From CAYJFG01 sp964369405 (GTDB taxonomy: Bacteria; Bacillota; Clostridia; Oscillospirales; Acutalibacteraceae), in NCBI GenBank assembly GCA_964369405.1, contig CAYJGB010000049.1, positions 1-9,896 of the forward strand: DNA of 9,896 nt, given 5' to 3'. Both the position numbers and the translations under genes were made by a program. This document shows, one piece after another, positions 1 to 6,075 of this stretch. Every line of letters starts with the position of its first letter. The stretch's first letter is position 1. Under the pieces are notes generated by a model. The model was not told the DNA's origin. It did not search any database and was given only the letters and a program-made list of their open reading frames with translations.

Positions 1-57
1 TCAAAGTAACAGATTCTTTAAGATTTGAGTAATTGTAATTAATAGATAGTTTTTTGA

Positions 58-87
58 TTGACACCATTAAAAATTGAAATTTATAGT
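58..87 (+). promoter_or_regulatory. candidate sigma-A promoter at left edge
   Basis: A perfect TTGACA (58-63) is followed after 18 bases by TATAGT (82-87). Transcription would start near 94 and run into the hairpin terminator at 145-186, giving a short RNA of about 100 nt with no evident reading frame. It could also be chance in AT-rich DNA. The related module at the right end of the locus lacks the TTGACA. Confidence 0.3.
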
Positions 88-126
88 TTGGTATAGCATT
101 TTATATCATTAGACTTATAATAAATA
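84..126. repeat. left copy of edge module (TAGTTTGGTATAG...)
   Basis: TAGTTTGGTATAG (84-96) is exactly repeated at 8911-8923. The next 30 or so bases of both copies align without gaps, with most differences being transitions, and both include TAATAAAT. Each copy is followed within about 20-30 bases by a strong terminator hairpin whose 5' arm contains CACCC. The function is unknown. The two copies bracket the whole regulator, secreted-protein and transporter locus. Confidence 0.55.
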
Positions 127-144
127 TAATTAAGCCAAAAAACT

Positions 145-192
145 CTCACCCTCGTAAAGTGTCAAAGGATACTTTACGAGGGTGAGGTTTTT
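145..192. terminator. bidirectional rho-independent terminator
   Basis: The arms 145-160 and 171-186 form a perfect 16-bp stem around a 10-base loop. A T run follows on the plus strand (188-192), and the A run at 137-142 gives a T run on the minus strand. It ends the regulator-kinase operon, whose last stop is at 272-274, and would also stop transcription entering from the left. Confidence 0.88.
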
Positions 193-271
193 AGTTGATT
201 TTGTCATGATATTTAAATTACGTTTTCATTATATTTATCTTTTTTTGTTTTAATCTTAATTTAGTGTTCTG

Positions 272-1549
272 TTAATCCTCATACGGAATAATAACTGAAA
301 TTTGAAAAGTTTTATTCTTAAAGTCTGTTATAACATCTCCACCATATTTATAAGCAGTGTCAGTTATAATTGATAACCCTAATCCATGTTCGTTTTTATC
401 TAATTTTGTAGTTATAAAATTTCCTACTTTATCTATTTTAATTTCACCGTTATATGAATTTGCAATTATAATTATTAAATTTTTATATTTGCTTTTTATC
501 TTGATTTTTAAGTTTTTCTCTTCTGACTTTAATGTAGCATCAATTGCATTATCTAATAAATTCCCTAATATTACAGTTATATCATATGACGAAATACTAA
601 TTTTTTCTGGTACGAACACCTCTAAATCTAATTTTACATCTGTGTTTTTTATTTCTTCTAACTTAAAATTAATTATGCTATCAAATGCAAAATTATTTGT
701 ATTTGAATAACTCGTTTCATCTAATGTATTCAAAGCTTTATCAATATATTCATTTATTTCTTCAGTTTTATTGTTTTTATACATTTCGTTAAGCATTATT
801 AAATGATTTTTCATATCGTGCCTTAGATGTTTTACAGTATTATTTGATTGATTTAATATATTTACTTCATTTTCATATGCTAAGTTTTGTTCTTTTAATT
901 TGTTTTTTTCATTTTCTATAATCGCATTTCTAAAAATTTTATCATCAATAATAACAACTGTTGCATTAATTATAATAAATACTGCGCCATTTATAATAAA
1001 ACTAGATAATGTTATATCAGGTTTATTTATTGAGGACACAAATAAAAACAGCGAGCTTACTAAAACTATAAAAAATGTAAAATAGTAAGTTGTAGCTGTA
1101 GAATACTTGTTTTTTAAAGAAGTGTTATACCTATAAATGATATAAGACAATACCATCATAATTGTCTTATCTAAAATAAGCCCATTAATATTATCGCTAT
1201 GTGTAATATGCTCTATAGAAAGATTAAAATATCCCATACAAATAAAAACTAAATACTCTATAATTGCTAAAGAAGCATATATTAAAACAGTAAATACTAT
1301 TTTTTTGAGCATTGAAGATTTATAACAAAGCGATATTAAAAACAAAAAGACAAAATTAACTGCTAGTGTAATAAACAATTCATCAACAAAAAATATGCTT
1401 ATAGCCGTAGAAATAAAATATACACATAGTGCTATTCTTTTTACCTTTAAATTACACTGCTCCTCATTAAAAAAAGTTTGTAATAATTTATATATAGTAA
1501 ACACATATAATAAATTAGTAAGAATATAAACTCCCTCGAAAATATGCAT
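272..1549 (-). CDS. AgrC-like GHKL sensor histidine kinase
   Basis: This is a 425-aa membrane sensor kinase, partner of the LytTR regulator just upstream. The first 205 residues or so are strongly hydrophobic and suggest six membrane segments. A short linker then leads to the dimerisation/phosphoacceptor region HLRHDMKNH (residues 241-249, His244 the likely phosphorylated residue), the N-box with NLLDNAIDA (330-338), and a G-box with HGLGLS (388-393). This matches the AgrC/ComD-type GHKL class (HPK10), whose members usually sense secreted peptides through the polytopic N-terminus. The ATG at 1549 has AAGGAG, which overlaps the regulator stop codon; only 12 bases separate the two genes, so translation is probably coupled. 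The length is typical of AgrC-type kinases. The ligand is unknown: no agrB- or agrD-like gene is visible here. Confidence 0.92.
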   Translation of the reverse strand: MHIFEGVYILTNLLYVFTIYKLLQTFFNEEQCNLKVKRIALCVYFISTAISIFFVDELFITLAVNFVFLFLISLCYKSSMLKKIVFTVLIYASLAIIEYLVFICMGYFNLSIEHITHSDNINGLILDKTIMMVLSYIIYRYNTSLKNKYSTATTYYFTFFIVLVSSLFLFVSSINKPDITLSSFIINGAVFIIINATVVIIDDKIFRNAIIENEKNKLKEQNLAYENEVNILNQSNNTVKHLRHDMKNHLIMLNEMYKNNKTEEINEYIDKALNTLDETSYSNTNNFAFDSIINFKLEEIKNTDVKLDLEVFVPEKISISSYDITVILGNLLDNAIDATLKSEEKNLKIKIKSKYKNLIIIIANSYNGEIKIDKVGNFITTKLDKNEHGLGLSIITDTAYKYGGDVITDFKNKTFQISVIIPYED

Positions 1550-1561
1550 TTAATATTCTCC

Positions 1562-2272
1562 TTAAAAATTTTCTGATTCTAAGATTAAATTCCTTAAGTC
1601 TTTTAAATTTCGCTGACTTACTGGAATTTTTTCACCATTAATCATAGTTATAGTATTTTTATCGATTGATGCAACTTTATCAAAATTTATTATGTACGCT
1701 GCATGTGTTTTTATAAAATTATTTGGTAGCTTTGTAAGCGTGTTATCAATTGTGTCGTAAAATTCATCTTGACCTACACTTGTAACAATATGAACCTTAT
1801 TTTTTTCTTTCATAACATACATAATATCTTTAACCTGAACTTTTATTACTTCTGATTGTTTTTTATACTCAAAAGTTTTATTATCTATATTTAGTAGTTT
1901 TATAGTTAAATCTATACAACTATATAATTTATTTAAATCAATAGGCTTTCTTAAAAAGTTTAATGGCTGTATATCAAACAGACTACTCTCGTATCCAGTT
2001 TTTGAAGTAATAAAGACGATTTTACTTATATGGTCATTTAATTCTTCTCGTATTTTTTTACCAACATCGATACCAGTAGTCGTACCTAGTTCAATATCTA
2101 AAAAAATCAAATCAAAAAGATTACCTTGTTGTAAATATTTAATTAGTTTTTCTCCACTAAAAAACACTGAAACATCTGCTTCTACTTGAAACTTTTTTTG
2201 ATAGTCTGATATGTCTTTCTCTAGTTTTGATGCTATCATTAATTCATCGTCACATATTGCAATTTTTAACAT
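1562..2272 (-). CDS. LytTR-family response regulator
   Basis: This is a 236-aa cytoplasmic DNA-binding response regulator, cognate to the downstream kinase. The receiver domain (about 1-120) has the acidic pair Asp8-Asp9, the phosphoacceptor Asp59 in FLDIELG, Thr89 and the conserved Lys109-Pro110. A LytTR DNA-binding domain follows (about 137-232), with the familiar pattern IMYVMKEKNKVHI, NFIKTHAAYIINFD and IPVSQRNLKDL. This is the AgrA/ComE/VirR type. The frame stays open to 2371, but ATG 2272 is the better start: it gives the canonical receiver start MLKIAICDD and has GGAGAGGG (2278-2285) upstream. The 33 extra residues would run through the promoter. Its likely targets are the repeated control regions at 2330-2525 and 4182-4377, including possible autoregulation, because its own -35 lies in copy 1. 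The target assignment is inference. Confidence 0.93.
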   Translation of the reverse strand: MLKIAICDDELMIASKLEKDISDYQKKFQVEADVSVFFSGEKLIKYLQQGNLFDLIFLDIELGTTTGIDVGKKIREELNDHISKIVFITSKTGYESSLFDIQPLNFLRKPIDLNKLYSCIDLTIKLLNIDNKTFEYKKQSEVIKVQVKDIMYVMKEKNKVHIVTSVGQDEFYDTIDNTLTKLPNNFIKTHAAYIINFDKVASIDKNTITMINGEKIPVSQRNLKDLRNLILESENF

Positions 2273-2309
2273 ATTTACCCTCTCCAATATACCAATAATT
2301 ACATAAAAA

Positions 2310-2338
2310 ATTATACTATATTTGTATTTAAAACGCAA
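2310..2338 (-). promoter_or_regulatory. minus-strand promoter of the regulator-kinase operon
   Basis: Read on the minus strand, TTGCGT (2338-2333) is followed after exactly 17 bases by a perfect TATAAT (2315-2310). The predicted start near 2303 gives a leader of about 30 nt to the regulator ATG at 2272. The -35 lies inside the 196-bp repeat and the -10 lies outside it. Confidence 0.7.
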
Positions 2339-2403
2339 CATTTTTATACATATTTTTATAACAAAAATCATTTATCTTCGAAATCCTATCATTTATCATC
2401 TTT

Positions 2404-2433
2404 TTGCGCACAAAAGTTAAAAGTGTGTATAAT
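2404..2433 (+). promoter_or_regulatory. plus-strand promoter in repeat copy 1
   Basis: A perfect TATAAT (2428-2433) lies 18 bases after TTGCGC (2404-2409). The -35 is poor, as expected for an activated or repressed promoter. It gives a leader of about 93 nt to ATG 2533. The spacer holds AAAGTTAAA (2413-2421), loosely like one half of an AgrA-type LytTR site. A second candidate lies downstream: TTGCAA (2443-2448), 17 bases, TTTAAT (2466-2471). The sequence alone does not say which is used. Confidence 0.55.
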
Positions 2434-2485
2434 TAAATATAGTTGCAAAACAAATTTATTTTATGTTTAATTTGCTTTGTGATTA

Positions 2486-2499
2486 GTGTTGCGCAACAC
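2486..2499. promoter_or_regulatory. 14-bp perfect palindrome, candidate operator (copy 1)
   Basis: GTGTTGCGCAACAC is a perfect inverted repeat lying between the candidate promoters and the ribosome binding site. The core TTGCG also occurs in the minus-strand -35 (2338-2334) and the plus-strand -35 (2404-2408). It could be an operator for a dimeric regulator or the stem of a small leader hairpin. It does not have the direct-repeat form usual for LytTR sites. Confidence 0.5.
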
Positions 2500-2532
2500 G
2501 TTATTATTTTTTAATTATAAAGGAGCTTTAAA

Positions 2533-3684
2533 ATGAAAAAATTTATTTCAATATTTATGTCATTGTTAATTTTTACTGGTATTGTACCGACTTTTGTTTC
2601 TGCACAAGAAATAACATCTGAAAACAGCTATTCAATTTCAAGTTCTGCTGAAGCTACTAATTTTTTCGAAAATGTTATGAATTCTACCGTATGGAAAGAA
2701 ACCGAAAGTAGAGAGCTAAGAGGAGAAATGCTACAATTGCCAGAACAAATGTTAAAAAATCTCACAACAGAAGCATTAGTTGAAGCTGTATTAGAATATC
2801 CTTTTTTCTCTGATGTATTTGCTTTTGATGATATCCAACTAGGAATTGACGTGCTTTGTAATAGTTTTAATGGCATAGAAGAATTATCAACAAGAGAAGA
2901 TAATATTGATATATTAATTAGCAAATATATCAACGAGCCAGTTTTAACGGCTAAGCAAGCAAATAATAGTAATCAAGATAACGATATATTCCGTTCTAAT
3001 AAAATAGAAATTCTTCTTGCTCAACCTGATATTGTAGGTGATTTAAGTATTTTAGACGCTTCTGTAGTAAGTGAAACTTGTATAGATAAATTAAATTTAA
3101 AAGAAAACTCTGGATTATATAGTCAATATTCTGAGGATATGTTTTTTGATTTATTGGGAGTAGATAAAAATAGCAAATCTTTAAAAGAAACAACACAATT
3201 AGCATTGGCAACACAATCTTCATCTGTATATACACCAAACGGAACAAAAGTAGCTGTTATTGTTAATAAAAGCGAACCTCTGTCACAATCAGAAATTAAA
3301 GAAATCAATAGTATTTATGATAAAAATTATCCAACTGCTAAAAGGCTAAGAAGTGCTTCAGGAAAATATAATTGTCATTCTTATGCTTGGTATTCACAAA
3401 GTTCATCTAATAACAAATGGATGAATAGTCCTGCTAATTATATAAATGATAAAAGTTATACTTATGGCTCAATTAAACCTTCAGAAAAAATGGTGTATTA
3501 TTCAAACTCTCAAATTATACATTCAGCTATTATTAAAACACGTTCAGAGGGTCCCTCTTTAGTAGGTTTTTCAGACTTAGTTCAGGTGGATTCAAAATGG
3601 GGTTCTGCTGGATTATACAATCACAAAGGAAACAATTCACCATATTGGAATACGACATCTTATAGTTATTTTAAAAAATCATAG
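2533..3684 (+). CDS. secreted protein with Cys/His peptidase-like C-terminal domain
   Basis: This is a 383-aa exported protein. The signal peptide (MKKFIS..., hydrophobic core about 6-20, likely cleavage after VSA at residue 24) is followed by a helical N-terminal part (about 60-135). The motif around residues 79-135 (TEALVEAVLEYPFFSD, then FNGIEELSTRED) recalls an N-terminal region found in secreted Clostridia and Paenibacillus proteins. The C-terminal part (about 270-383) has NCHSYAW (Cys281, His282), IIHSAII (His330) and SKWGSAGLYNH (353-364). That order of Cys, His and a late polar/aromatic motif resembles an NlpC/P60- or CHAP-like papain-fold hydrolase, but I cannot assign the family firmly. 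The ATG has AAAGGAG with 7 bases of spacing. It is driven from repeat copy 1 and ends at the hairpin at 3692-3715. Possible roles are a cell-wall or peptide-processing enzyme, or an effector. Confidence 0.85.
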   Translation: MKKFISIFMSLLIFTGIVPTFVSAQEITSENSYSISSSAEATNFFENVMNSTVWKETESRELRGEMLQLPEQMLKNLTTEALVEAVLEYPFFSDVFAFDDIQLGIDVLCNSFNGIEELSTREDNIDILISKYINEPVLTAKQANNSNQDNDIFRSNKIEILLAQPDIVGDLSILDASVVSETCIDKLNLKENSGLYSQYSEDMFFDLLGVDKNSKSLKETTQLALATQSSSVYTPNGTKVAVIVNKSEPLSQSEIKEINSIYDKNYPTAKRLRSASGKYNCHSYAWYSQSSSNNKWMNSPANYINDKSYTYGSIKPSEKMVYYSNSQIIHSAIIKTRSEGPSLVGFSDLVQVDSKWGSAGLYNHKGNNSPYWNTTSYSYFKKS

Positions 3685-3691
3685 TAAATTA

Positions 3692-3716
3692 AAAACCTCC
3701 TAAAAAGGAGGTTTTC
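3692..3716. terminator. bidirectional terminator between convergent genes
   Basis: AAAACCTCCT (3692-3701), a four-A loop and AGGAGGTTTT (3706-3715) form a perfect 10-bp stem with U-rich ends on either strand. It lies between the stop of the 383-aa secreted protein and the stop of the minus-strand lipoprotein and would serve both. Confidence 0.88.
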
Positions 3717-3719
3717 AGT

Positions 3720-4118
3720 TTAATGCTTTTTAAATGTAATTTGATGCTCATTTTCTATGCTCTGCATTAGTTCTTTATCAATTATAGATAATTCAGAAGA
3801 TTTTGATGTGTCAAATACCAATGTATTATTATCTACTATTTCAAAAACATACTCATTTGAAAATTCATCATTAGTAATCGCTGTCAACGTTTTATCTTCT
3901 ATACTATAACTACCTGTCCCCACATATGACGACGGTGAGTCCATCGTAAAAACAAAAGTATCCTCATTCTCACTAAAATTAATACTAGGTAATATTTCTG
4001 AGATATTATCAGACAAAACCATTTCATACTCTCCATTAATTGTATTGCTAACATTCGAACAAGCAGACATCATAATAGTAACTAAAATTATAATTATAAG
4101 TATAACTATTTTTTTCAT
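3720..4118 (-). CDS. small lipoprotein, divergent from the three-Cys secreted protein
   Basis: This is a 132-aa predicted lipoprotein. The signal peptide has a Lys-Lys start, a long Ile/Val core and a lipobox ending MSAC (Cys20), so the mature protein would be about 113 residues anchored outside the membrane. It is rich in short beta-prone stretches (GTGSYSIEDKTLTAI, YVFEIVDNNTLVF), loosely like a lipocalin-like or beta-sandwich fold; no family is recognised. The ATG has AAGGAG (4126-4131) with 7 bases of spacing. It is transcribed away from repeat copy 2 from a promoter whose -35 lies in the repeat, so it is probably co-regulated with the neighbouring secreted protein. In that position an immunity or binding role is plausible, but this is inference. 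Confidence 0.85.
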   Translation of the reverse strand: MKKIVILIIIILVTIMMSACSNVSNTINGEYEMVLSDNISEILPSINFSENEDTFVFTMDSPSSYVGTGSYSIEDKTLTAITNDEFSNEYVFEIVDNNTLVFDTSKSSELSIIDKELMQSIENEHQITFKKH

Positions 4119-4162
4119 TCTTTTACTCCTTTACATATTTAATTAATACTCTTATTCTATGT

Positions 4163-4190
4163 ATTATAACATGTTTTTAAAAAAACGCAA
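4163..4190 (-). promoter_or_regulatory. minus-strand promoter of the small lipoprotein
   Basis: On the minus strand, TTGCGT (4190-4185) is followed after 16 bases by TATAAT (4168-4163), giving a leader of about 38 nt to ATG 4118. The -35 is in repeat copy 2; the -10 is outside and has an unrelated context. This mirrors the regulator promoter at copy 1 (17-base spacer there). Confidence 0.65.
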
Positions 4191-4255
4191 CATTTTTATA
4201 CATATTTTTATAACAAAAATCATTTATCTTCGAAATCCTATCATTTATCATCTTT

Positions 4256-4285
4256 TTGCGCACAAAAGTTAAAAGTGTGTATAAT
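4256..4285 (+). promoter_or_regulatory. plus-strand promoter in repeat copy 2
   Basis: This is the same sequence as in copy 1: TTGCGC (4256-4261), an 18-base spacer and TATAAT (4280-4285), with the alternative TTGCAA/TTTAAT pair downstream (4295-4300 and 4318-4323). It should express the 136-aa secreted protein under the same control as the 383-aa protein. Confidence 0.55.
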
Positions 4286-4337
4286 TAAATATAGTTGCAA
4301 AACAAATTTATTTTATGTTTAATTTGCTTTGTGATTA

Positions 4338-4351
4338 GTGTTGCGCAACAC
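4338..4351. promoter_or_regulatory. 14-bp perfect palindrome, candidate operator (copy 2)
   Basis: This is a second copy of GTGTTGCGCAACAC, 36 bases before the ATG at 4387. It sits at the same place relative to the promoter and ribosome binding site as in copy 1. Confidence 0.5.
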
Positions 4352-4386
4352 GTTATTATTTTTTAATTATAAAGGAGATTTTAAAG

Positions 4387-4797
4387 ATGAATAAACCAAT
4401 TAAAAAATTTTTAGCAATTTCAATGGCGTCAATTATGACAATCAGTGTAGCATCAATAGCTTTAGTTGCAAATGCTTCAGAAACATTCGACTACAAAGGA
4501 ATTAAAGCTACTGCAGCTTTAGACACTAAATTTGGCTGGAATTTTTTCAACAGTCCAGACGAAGCTAAAGCTACTACAAAATTCGATAAATCCCATAAAG
4601 GATATAGAGTAGCATCTCGTATTGAATGTTGGACTGCAAAAGATAAAATGTCTGGATATAAATATGACTGTGATTCTAAAACTGCTGAAGTAAACTATAA
4701 CTGGTCAAATGTATACTGTTATCAAAGCAGACATTCTATTGATAATTCTAACAACACAAAAGAGTTTGTAGTTAAAAGTTATGTAAATAAAGAATAA
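4387..4797 (+). CDS. small secreted three-Cys protein, candidate lactococcin-972-like bacteriocin
   Basis: This is a 136-aa exported protein with a signal peptide (Lys-rich start, hydrophobic core about 9-28, likely cleavage after ANA at residue 30), leaving a mature chain of about 106 residues. The mature part has three cysteines (81, 95, 111), many aromatic residues and alternating beta-prone segments, such as HKGYRVASRIECW, SGYKYDCDSKTAEVNYNW and YCYQSRHS. The general pattern (H..., SG..., KTA..., YY-like) and the neighbouring MacB-type transporter recall lactococcin-972 family bacteriocins, which are also Sec-exported and beta-rich. This protein is longer, and an alignment is needed. The ATG at 4387 has AAAGGAG with 9 bases of spacing. 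Alternatives are a secreted signal, an inhibitor or a toxin of another family. An odd number of cysteines leaves one unpaired or implies a dimer. Confidence 0.8.
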   Translation: MNKPIKKFLAISMASIMTISVASIALVANASETFDYKGIKATAALDTKFGWNFFNSPDEAKATTKFDKSHKGYRVASRIECWTAKDKMSGYKYDCDSKTAEVNYNWSNVYCYQSRHSIDNSNNTKEFVVKSYVNKE

Positions 4798-4856
4798 TCA
4801 TATATCATTCCTACACGAAGCTGTCGCACTAAAGTAAATATTAACAAGTCTTTGTA

Positions 4857-4879
4857 TGGGCGCATTCCATATGCTCCCA
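4857..4879. other. imperfect hairpin in the gap before the transporter operon
   Basis: TGGGCGCAT and ATGCTCCCA form a 9-bp stem with one mismatch around a 5-base loop. No T run follows, so it is not a standard terminator. It may reduce read-through from the 136-aa gene into the transporter genes, or be part of an older element: the nearby GCTGTCGCACT (4820-4830) looks like the end of an insertion sequence, but I could not confirm this. Confidence 0.4.
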
Positions 4880-4953
4880 CTTTGACTGTAAACACGTAAA
4901 TTTTAGGCTAAATATTTCAGACTAAAATGGATTTTGCCCCTACAATGGACTTG

Positions 4954-4959
4954 TATAAT
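4954..4959 (+). promoter_or_regulatory. candidate -10 for the transporter operon
   Basis: A perfect TATAAT lies 51 bases before ATG 5011, without a convincing -35 (TTTTGC at 16 bases spacing is the best). It lies in the loop of a weak 5-bp inverted repeat (CTTGT...ACAAG) followed by seven Ts (4971-4977), so the same stretch can be read as a weak terminator. No copy of the 196-bp control region is present here. Confidence 0.3.
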
Positions 4960-5010
4960 ATGACAAGCAATTTTTTTAATGTAACAGTCCCATGCAATTA
5001 GAAAGGAGAG

Positions 5011-6075
5011 ATGAATTTGATAAAATTATTAAAGCGTTATAAAGTAGTTGGATTATTAATTGTTTTATGCTTTTTAAGTGCATTTATATCTTTATGTAAT
5101 GGATTACTTTCTATTATGCAAATAAATGACCTTGTTAAAGAGCAAAATGAATATAATTACGCATACGAAGTACAAGTCGACATTGAATTAGCAAAAGAAG
5201 TTACTCCAGAAACTTTATTAAAATTAGTTGATGGTGTTGATGATTGTAATGTTTATTTAGAAGGAATGACAGTATATTTTAATGAAATAGAAGGTTTGTT
5301 TATGCCAAGTATATTGATAAGTCAAAATGAGACTCTTTCATTACCTACTAAAAGCAACATCACAAATTTACCAGAAAATAATGTTATAGCAAGTACAAAT
5401 ATTGTTTCTGACTTAAAAACATTAAATGTTCACGACACTACTTTCTATATTTATGACACGATTGATTCTGAAAAATTCCCATTTATAGGGTCTTCGTTTG
5501 TAATGAATTTTAATGATTATTATAAAGTTTTCCCTGATGGATTATCTGGAAACAAAGAATTTTCTTTAACTCTTTCTTCTAATAAAAATGATGTTTACAA
5601 TTCATATAACATAATTGAACAAAATTTAAACTCATATGTACCAAACTCTATTATTAATTATTATGTAATGGATAATTCAGAAAATCTTTTAAACAATGTA
5701 AGTTCTCTTCAAAGTTTAATGCCTATGGCACTATTTATATTTGCACTTATTAATACAATTATAATAGCATATTATTGGGTTATAGTTAGACGACGTGAAA
5801 TAGCTATACGTAAATCTTATGGAGCTAGTAATTTTTCAATAACTTGTTTATTAGCAAAAGATTTATTTAAACTTATATCTTTATCAGCTATTACAGCTAT
5901 AATCGTTCAATTATTCATATGGTTAATGCAAGGAAACAGCATTGTAAGCATACAAAACATTATATATATTATGATAAGTATATTACTTTCTATCTCCGTT
6001 GCTGTTCTAATCGCAATGGTAATACCAGTACGTATTATATTGAAAATACAACCATCTGAGGGGGTTAAATTATGA
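5011..6075 (+). CDS. FtsX/MacB-type ABC permease, first subunit
   Basis: This is a 354-aa membrane permease with the four-helix FtsX layout: helix 1 (about 12-33), a large external domain (about 35-235), then three helices (about 237-259, 283-306, 315-342). The cytoplasmic motif RRREIAIRKSYGAS (260-273) and the C-terminal PSEGVKL are typical of this family. With the next permease it should form the membrane part of the transporter driven by the ATPase at 7322. Such transporters export peptides, move lipoproteins or protect against antimicrobials. GAAAGGAGAG runs directly into the ATG, only 2 bases after GGAG, so the in-frame TTG at 5017 (8 bases spacing, 352 aa) may be the real start. The stop overlaps the next gene by 4 bases. 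Confidence 0.9.
   Translation: MNLIKLLKRYKVVGLLIVLCFLSAFISLCNGLLSIMQINDLVKEQNEYNYAYEVQVDIELAKEVTPETLLKLVDGVDDCNVYLEGMTVYFNEIEGLFMPSILISQNETLSLPTKSNITNLPENNVIASTNIVSDLKTLNVHDTTFYIYDTIDSEKFPFIGSSFVMNFNDYYKVFPDGLSGNKEFSLTLSSNKNDVYNSYNIIEQNLNSYVPNSIINYYVMDNSENLLNNVSSLQSLMPMALFIFALINTIIIAYYWVIVRRREIAIRKSYGASNFSITCLLAKDLFKLISLSAITAIIVQLFIWLMQGNSIVSIQNIIYIMISILLSISVAVLIAMVIPVRIILKIQPSEGVKL

Larger units (their letters stand above)
2330..2525. repeat. 196-bp perfect direct repeat, copy 1 (divergent control region)
   Basis: All 196 bases are identical to 4182-4377 (offset 1852). Identity ends in an A-rich stretch on the left and exactly after the AAAGGAG ribosome binding site on the right. It holds the minus-strand -35 of the regulator operon, a plus-strand promoter for the 383-aa secreted protein, and a 14-bp palindrome. 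Neither flanking gene resembles its counterpart at copy 2, so only the control region was duplicated or homogenised. Confidence 0.97.
4182..4377. repeat. 196-bp perfect direct repeat, copy 2 (divergent control region)
   Basis: All 196 bases match 2330-2525. It lies between the small lipoprotein (minus) and the 136-aa secreted protein (plus), and ends at the AAAGGAG of the latter. Recombination between the two copies would remove 1,852 bp, namely the 383-aa secreted protein gene and the lipoprotein gene, and would leave the regulator promoter joined to the 136-aa protein gene. Confidence 0.97.

Noticed and set aside
357..710. Open frame on the plus strand opposite the kinase gene (also 900-1085)
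   Set aside because: Antisense shadows of the kinase coding sequence, without ribosome binding sites or recognisable domains.
2273..2371. 33-residue N-terminal extension of the response regulator
   Set aside because: It would read through the -10 promoter element and precede the canonical receiver start; ATG 2272 has its own good ribosome binding site.
2413..2447. AAAGTTAAA and ATAGTTGCA as a paired AgrA-type LytTR site
   Set aside because: The second half matches poorly and the 26-base spacing between starts is not the usual 21-22; kept only as a weak remark on the first half.
2628..3308. Three minus-strand open frames opposite the 383-aa secreted protein
   Set aside because: Overlapping shadows of a clear signal-peptide-bearing gene; no initiation signals.
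2330..4377. The two 196-bp copies as terminal repeats of a transposon or as a CRISPR-like array
   Set aside because: The copies are direct, contain promoters, and enclose no transposase or integrase; there are only two copies and no regular spacers.
4927..5001. 24-codon reading frame ending just before the permease ribosome binding site, as a possible signal peptide gene or leader
   Set aside because: It has no ribosome binding site, no hydrophobic signal or Gly-Gly leader, and such short frames are expected by chance.
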